64,000 nt of DNA from Pseudarthrobacter phenanthrenivorans Sphe3. Lineage in GTDB: Bacteria > Actinomycetota > Actinomycetes > Actinomycetales > Micrococcaceae. Shown piece after piece: positions 9,820 to 19,337 of this stretch. The translations under genes were made by a program, and so were the position numbers. The DNA lies in contig NC_015145.1 in the NCBI RefSeq assembly GCF_000189535.1, positions 682,001 through 746,000 of the forward strand, written 5' to 3'. The notes beneath the pieces were generated by a model, which was not told the origin of the DNA, made no database searches, and saw nothing but the letters and a program-made list of their open reading frames with translations. Positions within the stretch are counted from its first letter, which is position 1. Every line of letters begins with the position of its first letter.

Positions 9820-10842
9820 TCAGGAACTGGCGGGGGCCGCGGCCGTGGAACCGCGGACTGTCAGGTGCGTGGGCATGACAGAGCGGTTGCGGATGCCGCC
9901 ACCGGCCAGAGGATTGAGCTTCGCGAGGAGCATGGACACTGCAACCCGGCCTGCCTGTTCAATCGGGGAGGCCATGGTGGTCAACGGAGGATTGCAGAAG
10001 TCCGCGCCGAAGATGTCATCACAGCCCACGATGCTCATTTCCTCCGGCACCCGGATCCCGCGTTCGCGCAGGCGCTGGAGCATGCCGATGGCGATGAGGT
10101 CGTTGAAGGCGATGCATGCCGTCACGCCACTGTGGACGGCGGCGTCCGCTGCTGCTGCGCCTGATTGGGTCTTCGGGGCAAACGGACCCAGGCTGCGGAC
10201 CTCCACGCCACGTTCCCGAGCAGCATCGGAAAGGGCCGTCCATCGCCGTTCACTCGACTGGGATGTCAGCGGCCCGGCGATATAGGCAACCTGCGTATGA
10301 CCCAGTGAGACCAGATGGTCAAGCGCCTGGCTGGTGGCGGAAGGGGTATCGATGATCACGGCCGGAACACCCTCAACGTCACGGTTTATGGTGACCAGCG
10401 GAGCCTTGCCGGCTGCTGCCAGCAATGCATCATCGGTGAGGCGGGAGGCGGCCACGATTACGCCGTCTGCAGTCTTCCGCAGCTGCTCCAAAGTGCTGGC
10501 CTCCACCTCGTCCGATTCCTCCGTGTCCACCAGCAGCTGCGTGTAGCCGGCCGCCTTGAGCTGGAGCTGGGTGCCGCGGATGAGGTCAAAGTAGAAGGGG
10601 TTTGTGATATCGGGAACAAGTACTCCGACCGCTCCGGTGCGTCCCGAACTGAGCGCCTTTGCCTGGCTGTTCGGCATGTAGTTCAGCTCTGCGGCCGCTG
10701 CTTGGATTCGCTGCCGGGTACGGATGTTTACCCGGTCAGGCGTGGAAAGGGCGCGCGACACGGTGGACGCGGCAACACCGCACAGGGCGGCGATATCGTG
10801 GATGGTGGCAGGGCGGTCGGTTCCAGCCGTTTGCATCGCCAT
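9820..10842 (-). CDS. LacI-family transcriptional regulator of the uronate module
   Basis: A 340-residue LacI/GalR protein. The helix-turn-helix is at residues 13-60 (TIHDIAALCGVAASTVSRAL, then the hinge helix NSQAKALSSGRTG), followed by a periplasmic-binding-protein-like sensor (VGVLVPDITNPFYFDLIRG through CDDIFGADF). The ATG has AGAGGAGC upstream. It is transcribed divergently from the isomerase/oxidoreductase genes, and the operator at 10923-10946 lies between them. It shares the unusual sensor stretch DDIFGADF with the second LacI at 20625, so the two are close paralogues and may bind the same GGCAACCGGTTGnC sites. Confidence 0.92.
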   Translation of the reverse strand: MAMQTAGTDRPATIHDIAALCGVAASTVSRALSTPDRVNIRTRQRIQAAAAELNYMPNSQAKALSSGRTGAVGVLVPDITNPFYFDLIRGTQLQLKAAGYTQLLVDTEESDEVEASTLEQLRKTADGVIVAASRLTDDALLAAAGKAPLVTINRDVEGVPAVIIDTPSATSQALDHLVSLGHTQVAYIAGPLTSQSSERRWTALSDAARERGVEVRSLGPFAPKTQSGAAAADAAVHSGVTACIAFNDLIAIGMLQRLRERGIRVPEEMSIVGCDDIFGADFCNPPLTTMASPIEQAGRVAVSMLLAKLNPLAGGGIRNRSVMPTHLTVRGSTAAAPASS

Positions 10843-10922
10843 GGCGCTCCTCTCTGAACGGAATGACGGGAGGCTGTGACTACTGCCACAGCTGCACCAC
10901 CTAAGGATGCACTACTGCGCCA

Positions 10923-10965
10923 TTTTTGGCAACCGGTTGTCAAAAAGTGGCAGAATGCCTAGACT
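10923..10965 (+). promoter_or_regulatory. Promoter with LacI-type operator, site 1
   Basis: The inverted repeat GGCAACCGGTTGTC flanked by T5 and A5 (10923-10946) is a typical LacI operator with a central CG step. It contains the -35 TTGTCA (10937-10942), followed after 17 bases by -10 TAGACT (10960-10965), giving a start near 10972 for the downstream genes. The opposite strand also offers TTGCCA with a weaker CATCCT, so the site may control both directions. Confidence 0.8.
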
Positions 10966-11055
10966 TGCCGGGTACCATTCTGTGAATTGAGCCACCCACG
11001 CGCCGTAGCTGGAACCGAAGGCTGCCCTGCCGTGGGGTTTAGCAAGGAGCTTCCA

Positions 11056-11904
11056 TTGACCCACGCAACGCAAACGACCTGGCAGCTCTCCGGATTTGGG
11101 GATGAAATCGATCCCGATCCCGCTGTCCAGGCGTCAGTGCTTCTGGCCCTCGGAGCCAGCCACATCGAGGTCAGGAGTGCCTGGGGAACCAACGTCTCCG
11201 AACTGGCGCCCTCCCAGGTCGCTGACCTCAAGGAGATCCTGGATGCCAAGGGCCTGAAGGTCTCCGCTGTCGCCAGCCCCATCGGCAAGGTCGACGTCAG
11301 CCTTCCGGTTGAGCACGAGCTGGAACGGCTCCGTCAAATCATCTCGGCAGCCAAGGGTCTTGATACAGAATACGTGCGGATCTTCTCGTTCTACCGCGGC
11401 GAGGACCAAGGCGCCGAGGATATCCGCGAGGACGTCCTCGCCCGCATGCGGGCCCTTGCGGACCTTGCCGAGGAGTCCGGCGTCGTGCTCCTGCATGAAA
11501 ACGAGAAGGACATCTACGGTGACACCCCTCAGCGGGTTCTGGACATCATGGAGTCCGTCAACTCCCCGGCACTGAGGGTGGCCTGGGACAATGCCAACTT
11601 TGTGCAGGTGGGCGTGAAGCCCTACACGGACGGGTACGCCATGCTGCGTCCCTACCTGGAGTACTTCCAGGTAAAGGATGCGCTGTCCACCACCGGGGAG
11701 GTTGTTCCGGCCGGGGAGGGTGACGGTGAACTGGACGCCACCATCGCTGCACTCAAGGCTGACGGGTACAGCGGCTTTGCTTCCCTGGAACCGCACCTTG
11801 CCAGCGCGCACGAACTGGGCGGCTTCTCCGGACCCGTGGCTTTTGGCAGGGCAGCCCGGGCCTTCGCCGCCCTGGCCGCAAAGAACGGGGTTGAGCTCGC
11901 GTGA
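11056..11904 (+). CDS. Sugar phosphate isomerase/epimerase-like protein (TIM barrel)
   Basis: About 282 residues of the xylose-isomerase-like TIM-barrel superfamily. Metal-binding acidic and His residues are visible at LLHENEKDIYGDT, VAWDNANF, FQVKDAL and SLEPHL. The TTG start at 11056 is chosen because AAGGAGC (11044-11050) sits at the right distance. No ATG fits, and the longer frame to 10987 overlaps the promoter region. It is the first gene after operator site 1 and overlaps the oxidoreductase gene by four bases (GTGA). Such proteins next to Gfo/Idh/MocA enzymes often act on 3-keto sugars or epimerise sugars; the substrate is unknown. Confidence 0.85.
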   Translation: MTHATQTTWQLSGFGDEIDPDPAVQASVLLALGASHIEVRSAWGTNVSELAPSQVADLKEILDAKGLKVSAVASPIGKVDVSLPVEHELERLRQIISAAKGLDTEYVRIFSFYRGEDQGAEDIREDVLARMRALADLAEESGVVLLHENEKDIYGDTPQRVLDIMESVNSPALRVAWDNANFVQVGVKPYTDGYAMLRPYLEYFQVKDALSTTGEVVPAGEGDGELDATIAALKADGYSGFASLEPHLASAHELGGFSGPVAFGRAARAFAALAAKNGVELA

Positions 11905-12911
11905 GCATCCGGGCCGCCGTGATCGGCTGCGGTGACGTCTCCACGGTCCACTTTGAAGCGGTGGCAAAGCTCGACGGCGCCACGCTGGTGGGCGTGTGCG
12001 ATCCCGATCCGCTGCGGTTGGCAGCCGCCACGGAACTGTACGGCGTTCCGGGCTTCGCCGACCATAAAAGCCTTCTCGAAGCCGTTCGGCCCGATGTGGT
12101 GCACGTCTGCACACCCCATGACCAGCACGCCTCCATTGCCGTCGACTGCCTCGAAGGCGGCGTGCACGTCATCGTCGAAAAGCCGCTGGCCCACACCCTG
12201 GCGGAAGGCCGGCGCCTCGTGGATGCTGCGGAGAAGAGCACCGCGAAAATCGCGGTTTGCTTCCAGAACCGTTACAACGCCACATCTCAGGCCATGCACG
12301 CACTGTTGGCCAGCGGTGAGCTGGGACCTGTGCTGGGGGCTGCCGCAAGCGTGATGTGGCATCGCTCCCCGGAGTACTATGCCAGCAGGCCGTGGCGCGG
12401 TTCCTGGGAAGGCGGCGGTGGCGGACTGATGATGAACCAGGCCATCCATACGGTGGACCTGCTCCAATGGCTGGTAGGGGATGTTGCAGCAGTGCGCGGC
12501 AGCGCCGCCACACGTTTCCTTGGCGGGACGATCGAAGTGGAAGACACTGCAGAATTCGTTGCTGACCACGCGAACGGCGCCAGAAGCGTTTTCTATGCAA
12601 CCCTCGGCCACGCTTGGAACGCGCCCGTGACCCTCGAGGTGGTTACGGAGAAGGCCGTCCTGAGCTTGCGCGGTGATCTCACGGTCACTTACGGGGACGG
12701 GCGCGTGGACGTCATTCCCGAACGCGCGAGTGACACGGGCGGCAGGTCCTACTGGGGCGTCTCGCATGAGCTGCTGATCAGCGACTTCTACAGCCGGCTG
12801 GATGAGGCGGAACCTTTCTGGATCAGCCCTGCGGAGGCCGAAAAGTCGCTCCGAATCATCAAGGATGTCTACCGCCAGAGCTACCCAGACGCGGTCTCAA
12901 AAGTCTCGTAG
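11901..12911 (+). CDS. Gfo/Idh/MocA-family oxidoreductase
   Basis: A 336-residue protein with an N-terminal Rossmann fold (AAVIGCGDVSTVHFEAV) and the family EKPLA motif (VIVEKPLAHT, near residue 95). The C-terminal alpha/beta substrate domain has GGGGLMMNQAIHTVDLL near residue 180, whose HxxD pair is the usual catalytic/substrate site. The GTG overlaps the isomerase stop. Family members oxidise or reduce sugars with NAD(P). Pairing with an isomerase-like partner suggests handling of a keto-sugar or an inositol-like substrate; this is inferred. Confidence 0.9.
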   Translation: MSIRAAVIGCGDVSTVHFEAVAKLDGATLVGVCDPDPLRLAAATELYGVPGFADHKSLLEAVRPDVVHVCTPHDQHASIAVDCLEGGVHVIVEKPLAHTLAEGRRLVDAAEKSTAKIAVCFQNRYNATSQAMHALLASGELGPVLGAAASVMWHRSPEYYASRPWRGSWEGGGGGLMMNQAIHTVDLLQWLVGDVAAVRGSAATRFLGGTIEVEDTAEFVADHANGARSVFYATLGHAWNAPVTLEVVTEKAVLSLRGDLTVTYGDGRVDVIPERASDTGGRSYWGVSHELLISDFYSRLDEAEPFWISPAEAEKSLRIIKDVYRQSYPDAVSKVS

Positions 12912-12920
12912 CTTCCGTCA

Positions 12921-12936
12921 GGCAACCGATTGTTAG
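12921..12936. promoter_or_regulatory. Weak LacI-type operator-like site
   Basis: GGCAACCGATTGTTAG matches the module operator core (GGCAACCGGTTGTCAA) at 13 of 16 positions. It lies about 78 bp upstream of site 2, roughly seven helical turns, so it may be an auxiliary site for looping. It could also be chance or a decayed copy. Confidence 0.35.
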
Positions 12937-12998
12937 CGCAAAACACGCTGATTTACGCGCGCATATTCAGTGCATTCCAGAAATATTGCAAAAAGTTA

Positions 12999-13036
12999 GA
13001 CAACCGGTTGCCAAGCGACGCTCCAATGCGTACGCT
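12999..13036 (+). promoter_or_regulatory. Promoter with LacI-type operator, site 2
   Basis: The operator core GACAACCGGTTGCC (12999-13012) overlaps -35 TTGCCA (13008-13013). A 17-base spacer leads to -10 TACGCT (13031-13036). This promoter serves the ABC importer operon that starts at 13114, with a leader of about 70 bases. Confidence 0.8.
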
Positions 13037-13113
13037 GGATCAACAAGGCCACTGTGGTCTACGCCACAGTCACCCTTCCATCTCCCCTTAGGCGAAAACT
13101 CAAGGAGCCGACA

Positions 13114-14649
13114 ATGAAGTTAGGTCCCAAAGCGGCAGCTGCCGCCCTCGTACTGAGTGCCTCCCTGGCACTCACCGCATGCGGCGGCGGCGGCGCCGGT
13201 GCAGGTTCCACTGCCGCCGGCGGCACCACCGTCACGGCCTTGACCCTCGGCACACTCCGGGACATCACTTCATGGGATCCCGCCCAGGCCCACGTGGGCC
13301 ATGCCCTCCAGCCCTACCAGGCAGCCTACGACACCCTGATCCTGCGGGAACCGGACGGCAAGCTCAGCCCAATGCTGGCCACCGACTGGAAGTACAACGA
13401 CACCAACACCAAACTGACCTTGGACCTCCGGACCGACGTCACGTTCAGCGACGGTGCCAAATTCGATGCCGAGGCTGCAAAGGCCAACCTGGACCACTTC
13501 AAGAAGGCGAACGGCCCGCAGATGGCCCAGCTGGGCTCAGTATCGGACGTTGCCGTGGTGGACGCTGACACCATCGAGCTCAACCTCAGTGCGGCAGAGC
13601 CTGCGCTGGAATACTTCCTGAGCCAGGCCGCAGGCCTGATGGGAAGCCCCAAGGCTCTGGGAACCGACGCCATCAAGACTGAGCCGGTGGGCTCCGGCCC
13701 GTACGTGATGGACAAGGCTGCAACAGTCAAGGACAGTCAAACCGTCTTCACCGCGCGGAAGGACTACTGGAACAAAGATCTCCAGAAGTACCAGAAGCTG
13801 ACCCTCAAGATCCTCACTGATCCCACCGCCCGGACCAACGCCCTGGTCTCCGGCCAGGTGGATGCCACCCTCTTGGATCCGAAGAACGGCAAGCAGGCCG
13901 AGGGTGCCAAAATGAAGCTTGAAGCCAGCCAGGTTGACTGGTCCGGTTTGCTCCTGCTGGACCGCGACGGCACCAAGAACCCGGCGCTCGCAAACCTCAA
14001 GGTGCGCCAGGCCATCAACCACGCCTTCGACCGGAAAACCATCCTGGACCAGGTCATGCTGGGTCAGGGAACGCCCACCTCCCAGCCATTCGGCAAGGAC
14101 AGCGGCGCCTGGACTGAAGAGCTGGAGAACTACTACAGCTATGACCCCGCCAAGGCCAAGCAGCTCCTGAAGGAATCCGGCTTCGAGGGCAACGTGAGTA
14201 TCGATGTCCCCACCCTGCCGGGTGCTGAAACGCTGATCTCCGTCCTCAAGCAGCAGCTCGCAGATGTGGGAATCACCCTTAACCCGGGTGCAGCGATCAC
14301 CAACACCTTCACGGCTGACGTTGCTGCCCAGAAGTACCACGCAATGTTCTTCAACCTCTTCCAGGGCGAGCCCACCGTGGCCATCGACCAGATCGTTTCC
14401 ACCAAGGCCCTGTACAACCCCTTCAAGAACACCACCCCGGAGCTCGAGGCCAAGATCCAGGCCGTGCGCACGGGCGGTGAAGATGCCGGAAAGTTGGCCC
14501 AGGAGGTTAACAAGTACGTGGTGGAACAGGCATGGTTCGCTCCGCTCTTCCGCGTGAACCAGATGTACTACCACAACGACAAAGTTAACGTCACGCCGCA
14601 GGTCCAGCAGGCAGTCCCGTCCATCTACAACTACTCGCCTGCCAAGTAG
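13114..14649 (+). CDS. ABC transporter substrate-binding lipoprotein (SBP family 5)
   Basis: About 511 residues. The N terminus is a lipoprotein signal with lipobox LTAC (Cys23) followed by a Gly-rich stretch. The mature part belongs to the peptide/nickel/oligosaccharide binding family 5 (RTDVTFSDGAKFDAEA, GSGPYVM, RQAINHAFDRKTI). ATG at 13114 has AAGGAG upstream; the open frame extends to 13054 without a likely start. It heads a five-component importer followed by sugar-processing genes. The family can bind oligosaccharides as well as peptides, so a glycoside or oligouronide ligand is more likely than a peptide (inference from neighbours). Confidence 0.93.
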   Translation: MKLGPKAAAAALVLSASLALTACGGGGAGAGSTAAGGTTVTALTLGTLRDITSWDPAQAHVGHALQPYQAAYDTLILREPDGKLSPMLATDWKYNDTNTKLTLDLRTDVTFSDGAKFDAEAAKANLDHFKKANGPQMAQLGSVSDVAVVDADTIELNLSAAEPALEYFLSQAAGLMGSPKALGTDAIKTEPVGSGPYVMDKAATVKDSQTVFTARKDYWNKDLQKYQKLTLKILTDPTARTNALVSGQVDATLLDPKNGKQAEGAKMKLEASQVDWSGLLLLDRDGTKNPALANLKVRQAINHAFDRKTILDQVMLGQGTPTSQPFGKDSGAWTEELENYYSYDPAKAKQLLKESGFEGNVSIDVPTLPGAETLISVLKQQLADVGITLNPGAAITNTFTADVAAQKYHAMFFNLFQGEPTVAIDQIVSTKALYNPFKNTTPELEAKIQAVRTGGEDAGKLAQEVNKYVVEQAWFAPLFRVNQMYYHNDKVNVTPQVQQAVPSIYNYSPAK

Positions 14650-14655
14650 GAACCC

Positions 14656-15597
14656 ATGATCAAGTTCATTGCGAAAAGGCTGGGCAGCGGTCTGGTGGTG
14701 TTGTTCGTGGTCTCGGCGCTCACCTTCACCTTGCTCTACACGTCCAGCGGAAGCATCGCCCGGAACATCCTTGGCGACCAGGCCACCTCTGAACAGGTTG
14801 CCTTGAAGGAACAGGAGCTTGGGCTCGACCAGCCTCTTGTGGTCCGTTACTTCGCCTGGTTGGGTGATGCCCTGACCGGAAACCTTGGAGTTTCCTGGTT
14901 CACCTCGGAGCCGGTGGCCAGTTCCCTGGCCACCCGCATCCCGGTGACCATGACCATGGTTTTCACCGCAATGATCCTGATCGCCATTTGCGCAGCACTG
15001 ATCGGTGTTGCCGCAGCCGTCAAGCGCGGCTGGGTGGACAGGGTGGTCCAGGTGGGCGCGATCGTTGGCGACTCCGTCCCGGGGTATGTGATCGGCGTGT
15101 TCCTTGTGACCGTCCTGGCCATCCAGCTGGGCTTGTTCCCGGCCACCAGCACCATCTCTCCGGGAGTTGGGCCGGAGGCCTGGGTCTACTCCATGACCCT
15201 TCCCGTGATTGCGCTGCTGGTCAACGGCGTGACCGGCGGTGCACAGCAGATCCGCAGTGCCGTGATCAAGCAGCTCGAACGTGACTACGTCCGGACGCTG
15301 CGCAGCCGGGGCATCGGAGAGCGGGAAATCCTCTTCAAGCACGTGCTGCGCAGCGCCGCCCCTGCGGGCCTCACTGTTTTGAGCCTCCAGCTGATCGGCA
15401 TGCTGGGCGGTGTGGTGATCATCGAACAGATCTTCGCCCTCCCTGGCATGGGACCCCTGGCGGTCGCCGCCACCAGCCAGACTGACCTGCCCGTCGTCAT
15501 GGGAGTAGTCATGTACACCGTAGTGGTGGTCATCGTTGTGAACCTCCTGGTAGACATCCTCAATGGTTGGCTCAATCCGAAAGTGCGTGTGTCATGA
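14656..15597 (+). CDS. ABC transporter permease (DppB type)
   Basis: A 313-residue inner-membrane permease of the DppB/OppB class with about six transmembrane helices. The N-terminal pattern MIKFIAKRLGSGLVVLFVVS and the C-terminal coupling loop around YVRTLRSRGIGEREILFKHV (EAA-like) are typical. It starts six bases after the binding-protein gene and its stop overlaps the next start by four bases. It forms half of the importer channel. Confidence 0.92.
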   Translation: MIKFIAKRLGSGLVVLFVVSALTFTLLYTSSGSIARNILGDQATSEQVALKEQELGLDQPLVVRYFAWLGDALTGNLGVSWFTSEPVASSLATRIPVTMTMVFTAMILIAICAALIGVAAAVKRGWVDRVVQVGAIVGDSVPGYVIGVFLVTVLAIQLGLFPATSTISPGVGPEAWVYSMTLPVIALLVNGVTGGAQQIRSAVIKQLERDYVRTLRSRGIGEREILFKHVLRSAAPAGLTVLSLQLIGMLGGVVIIEQIFALPGMGPLAVAATSQTDLPVVMGVVMYTVVVVIVVNLLVDILNGWLNPKVRVS

Positions 15598-17516
15598 GTG
15601 ATTCCGTAGAAACAGCGGCCGTGGCCGCGCCGGCCCTGACAGGCCAGAGCGGCACCGTGGTCCGTTCGAGTGTGATGCGTCGGCTCCTCAGGAATCCCCT
15701 GGGCATTGCATCCCTGGTGATCCTGGGAAGCATCGCGCTGCTGGCCATCTTCGCCCCGGTGCTGGCACCGTTCGAGGAGAACTTCGCGAATATCGCCAAG
15801 ACCCTCGCGGCACCGGATTCGGTCAACATCCTGGGCACTGACAGCGCAGGCCGTGACACCTGGAGCCGACTGCTCTTCGGCGCGCAGTTGACGCTGCTGT
15901 CCGCGCTGCTGTGTGCCGGCGTCGCCATTGCCATCGGCCTCCCCGCCGGCCTCATCGCCGGTTACTATGCAGGCAAATTCGAAGCCGTCTCCAACTGGGT
16001 GGTCAGCATCCTGATGAGCCTGCCCGGCCTGATCGTGCTCCTTACCATCCGCGCCGCTTTCGGCCCGTCGGTCTGGATCTCCATGATCGCCTTCGGCATC
16101 CTGATCAGTCCGTCCTACTTCCGCCTCACCCGCACAGCGGTGCAGTCGGTGCGGAACGAGCTCTACGTTGACGCGGCCCGCGTTTCCGGCCTGTCCGACC
16201 TGAGCATCATCGCGCGCCACATCTTCTCGGTGGTCCGCGCCCCCATCATCATCCAGACCGCAGCCATCGCCGGTGTGGCGATTGCCATCCAGTCCGGGCT
16301 CGAATTCCTGGGCCTGGGCGACCCCACCAAGGCCACCTGGGGCGTCATGCTCTCCGAGGGCTTCAAGAATGTCTATCTGACCCCCACGCTGCTTCTCTGG
16401 CCCGCCCTCGCCATGGCACTGACAATCGGCGGCCTGGTCCTCCTGGGCAATGCCATCCGGGACGCCCTGGAAGACGGTGAAAAGATCAAGCACCGCCGCA
16501 GGCGCACATCCAGTGCGGGTACCCCCGCAGGCAGTACGACGGCGGAGCCCGCCAAGGCGCGCCCGTCACGCAAGTCCGTGGCCGCCGTCGAAAGCGGAAC
16601 GGAGCACCACCTCGTGAAGGTGACGCATCTCGGCGTCGGATATCCGCAGGCGGACGGTTCCGTCAAGAAGGTGGTGGACGACGTGTCCTTCCACGTGGAC
16701 CGCGGTGAGATCCTGGGCATCGTGGGCGAATCGGGATCGGGCAAGTCCCAGACGGCCTTTTCCATCCTGGGACTGCTCCCGGACAATGCCCGCATCGTGG
16801 CCGGTTCAATCCAGTTCGACGGCAACTACACGGTGGCTCCGGGGGAGGACCGCGTGAACCAGGAGCGCCTCTCCAAGCTCCGGGGCAAGCGGATCTCCTA
16901 TATCCCCCAGGAACCGATGAGCAACCTCGACCCGGCGTTCACCATCGGCTATCAGCTGGTGACGCCCATGGTCCGCGTCCTCGGGATCCCGAAGGCCGAA
17001 GCCCGGCAGCGGGCACTCAAGCTGCTCTCCGACGTCGGAATCGCCAACCCGGAACGGACCTTCGAGGCCTACCCGCACGAAGTCTCCGGCGGCATGGCCC
17101 AGCGTGTGCTGATCGCCGGCGCCATCAGCTGCGAACCGGACCTGGTCATCGCGGATGAGCCCACTACCGCCCTGGACGTTACTGTGCAGGCCGATGTGCT
17201 GGACCTCCTGCGCGAACTGCAGCAGCGCCTCAACATCGGCGTCATCCTGGTGACCCACAACTTCGGTGTCGTGGCTGACCTCTGTGACCGCGTGGTGGTC
17301 ATGCAAAACGGGAGGCTCGTGGAAGAAGGAACTGTCCGCGACATCCTCCGCAACCCGAAAGAGCAGTACACCCAGACCCTGTTGGGCTCCATGCTGGAAG
17401 GAAAGAAGCCCATGACCATGCTTGTTTCCCCGCCGCAGGGACCAGTCCCGCACGAATCGGCCGGGACTTCTCCAGCCGGACAAAACCCAGCCGCAGAAAA
17501 GGAACCGGTCGCATGA
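15594..17516 (+). CDS. ABC transporter permease-ATPase fusion (DppC-DppD)
   Basis: About 640 residues. Residues about 1-300 are a DppC-type permease (MRRLLRNPLGIASLVILGS near 25; EFLGLGDPTKATWGVML near 240). After a basic, Ala/Thr-rich linker (about 300-335), residues about 345-610 are a DppD-type ATPase with Walker A GESGSGKSQ near 377, signature VSGGMAQR and Walker B LVIADEPTTALD. These parts are normally separate proteins. ATG at 15594 overlaps the upstream stop, and the frame is continuous through the linker. The protein would supply one permease and one ATPase subunit to a heteromeric importer. Confidence 0.92.
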   Translation: MSDSVETAAVAAPALTGQSGTVVRSSVMRRLLRNPLGIASLVILGSIALLAIFAPVLAPFEENFANIAKTLAAPDSVNILGTDSAGRDTWSRLLFGAQLTLLSALLCAGVAIAIGLPAGLIAGYYAGKFEAVSNWVVSILMSLPGLIVLLTIRAAFGPSVWISMIAFGILISPSYFRLTRTAVQSVRNELYVDAARVSGLSDLSIIARHIFSVVRAPIIIQTAAIAGVAIAIQSGLEFLGLGDPTKATWGVMLSEGFKNVYLTPTLLLWPALAMALTIGGLVLLGNAIRDALEDGEKIKHRRRRTSSAGTPAGSTTAEPAKARPSRKSVAAVESGTEHHLVKVTHLGVGYPQADGSVKKVVDDVSFHVDRGEILGIVGESGSGKSQTAFSILGLLPDNARIVAGSIQFDGNYTVAPGEDRVNQERLSKLRGKRISYIPQEPMSNLDPAFTIGYQLVTPMVRVLGIPKAEARQRALKLLSDVGIANPERTFEAYPHEVSGGMAQRVLIAGAISCEPDLVIADEPTTALDVTVQADVLDLLRELQQRLNIGVILVTHNFGVVADLCDRVVVMQNGRLVEEGTVRDILRNPKEQYTQTLLGSMLEGKKPMTMLVSPPQGPVPHESAGTSPAGQNPAAEKEPVA

Positions 17517-18388
17517 GCGAACCACAGAACGCCCCGCTGCTGTCAGTGGAGAACCTGGTGGTTGAGTACCCCAGCAAGCGCTTCAGGGCGAGGCCGTTCC
17601 GGGCGCTGACGGACATCAACATCGCCATCGGGCAGGGCGAAACCCTTGGCCTGGTGGGGGAATCCGGCTCCGGCAAGACCACCCTGGGCCGGGCCGTCCT
17701 GGGACTGGCACCCGTGACCCAGGGCAAAGTGGTCTTCGAAGGCAACGACATCAGCCACGCCAGCCGCAAGGAGCGTCGGGTCCTTAGCCGGGACCTGCAG
17801 GTGGTCTTCCAGGACCCCTACACGTCCCTGAACCCAGCACTCGAAATCGGGGACATCCTCGCAGAGCCGCTTGGCGTGCAGGGCATGGAAGCCGCGGCCG
17901 CCAAGAAACGCGTCAAGGAACTGCTGGACCAGGTGGGGCTTCCCTCGGATGCGATCCACCGGCTGCCCCGAGAGTTCAGCGGCGGCCAGCGGCAGCGGGT
18001 GGCCATCGCCCGGGCACTGGCCCTGTCGCCGAAGCTGATCGTCTGCGACGAACCCGTCAGCGCCCTGGATCTCTCCACCCAGGCCCGCGTCCTGGACCTG
18101 TTCCTGCAGATCCAAAAGGACACCGGCGTCTCCTACCTGTTCGTCTCCCACGACCTGGACGTGGTCCGGCACATCAGCCACCGCGTGGCCGTGATGTACC
18201 GCGGCGAAATCGTGGAGCAGGGCCCGGCCGACGTTGTCACCAGCGATCCCGAACACCCCTATACCCAGCGGCTGCTGCTGGCCTCGCCCGTTCCGGATCC
18301 GGACCGGCAGGAACAGCGCCGCGCAGACCGGCACCGGCTGCTGGAAGCGCAGCGCCAACAGACTGAACAGGCGGGTGCCGCCGCCTAG
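17513..18388 (+). CDS. ABC transporter ATP-binding protein (DppF type)
   Basis: A 291-residue ATPase with Walker A GESGSGKTTLGRA near residue 50, signature FSGGQRQR near 155 and Walker B LIVCDEPVSALD near 180. It ends with the short region usual in peptide-family ATPases. The ATG overlaps the fusion gene stop. It pairs with the ATPase half of the fusion to energise import. Confidence 0.93.
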   Translation: MSEPQNAPLLSVENLVVEYPSKRFRARPFRALTDINIAIGQGETLGLVGESGSGKTTLGRAVLGLAPVTQGKVVFEGNDISHASRKERRVLSRDLQVVFQDPYTSLNPALEIGDILAEPLGVQGMEAAAAKKRVKELLDQVGLPSDAIHRLPREFSGGQRQRVAIARALALSPKLIVCDEPVSALDLSTQARVLDLFLQIQKDTGVSYLFVSHDLDVVRHISHRVAVMYRGEIVEQGPADVVTSDPEHPYTQRLLLASPVPDPDRQEQRRADRHRLLEAQRQQTEQAGAAA

Positions 18389-18449
18389 GAAGCGCGGTAC
18401 CGCATCCAACAAATGGCCTTCACCGGCCGGAACACCACGGAGGAACACA

Positions 18450-19310
18450 GTGGCCAAAATAGGCGTACAAGCCATGATGCTCAAGGACAGCTTCGCTGAC
18501 GTGGGGGCGTTTGAAACACTCCGCAAGGTCAACGCGATCGGTTACAACGCCGTCGAAATCTCCCAAATCCCCATGACCCCGGAAAATGTGGCCGAGCTGG
18601 ACCGCTCGCGCTCGGAACTGGGGATGGACATCGCAGCGCTGTCCGTTGCCGTGGAGGGCCGGAAGGGGATGCCCGTCGAATCGCTGGCGGACAACTTCGA
18701 CAAGATCGTGGATGATGCGAAGCGCCTTGACACGTCGCTGCTGCGGATCGGGATGCTGCCGTTCGGTGCCATGAAGTCGCTGGACGCCGTGGTCTCGTTC
18801 GCCCGCCAGGCCAACGGCTACGCGGAGCGGCTGCAGGAACACGGCATCAGCCTGTACTACCACAACCACCACGTGGAGTTCGCGAAGTTCGACGGCAAGT
18901 ACATGCTGGACATCATCGCCGAGAACTCGCCGGCCATGGGCATGGAAATCGACGTGCACTGGGTCCAGCGCGGCGGCCTGGACCCCGTCCGGACCTTGGA
19001 AAAGTACGCCGGCCGCACCGCGATGGTGCACCTCAAGGACTACCGGATCGGCCAGATGCCAGAGTCCTCCTTCGGCCTCCTGGAGTCCGGCGACTTCGCC
19101 GGGTTCATGGCCGAATTCCGGAATGTGGTGCAGTTCGCCGAGGTAGGCGAAGGCAACCTGGACTTCCCGTCTATCATTCCGGCTGCCCAGGCCGCCGGGG
19201 CAAAGTACCTGCTGGTGGAACAGGACGAGCTGTACGGCCGTACCGTGTGGGACGCCCTGCAGACCTCCTACGACAACCTGGTGGCCATGGGCCACGCAGA
19301 CCTTTTCTAG
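18450..19310 (+). CDS. Sugar phosphate isomerase/epimerase-like protein
   Basis: About 286 residues of the xylose-isomerase-like TIM-barrel family. Likely metal ligands lie in YYHNHHVEF, MEIDVHWVQRGG, VHLKDYRIG and LVEQDEL. GTG at 18450 is chosen because GGAGGAAC precedes it; the upstream open frame overlaps the ATPase gene. The HNHHVEF motif is typical of the group paired with Gfo/Idh/MocA enzymes that process 3-keto glycosides or myo-inositol-type sugars. The paralogue at 11056 is only distantly similar. The substrate is not known. Confidence 0.87.
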   Translation: MAKIGVQAMMLKDSFADVGAFETLRKVNAIGYNAVEISQIPMTPENVAELDRSRSELGMDIAALSVAVEGRKGMPVESLADNFDKIVDDAKRLDTSLLRIGMLPFGAMKSLDAVVSFARQANGYAERLQEHGISLYYHNHHVEFAKFDGKYMLDIIAENSPAMGMEIDVHWVQRGGLDPVRTLEKYAGRTAMVHLKDYRIGQMPESSFGLLESGDFAGFMAEFRNVVQFAEVGEGNLDFPSIIPAAQAAGAKYLLVEQDELYGRTVWDALQTSYDNLVAMGHADLF

Positions 19311-19337
19311 ATTCCGAAAGAGACGGAGAACTCATCC

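Noticed and set aside
13537..15342. Minus-strand frame of about 601 residues across the binding protein and permease genes
   Set aside because: It spans two clear plus-strand genes and is rich in His, Gly and Asp; no domain is seen.
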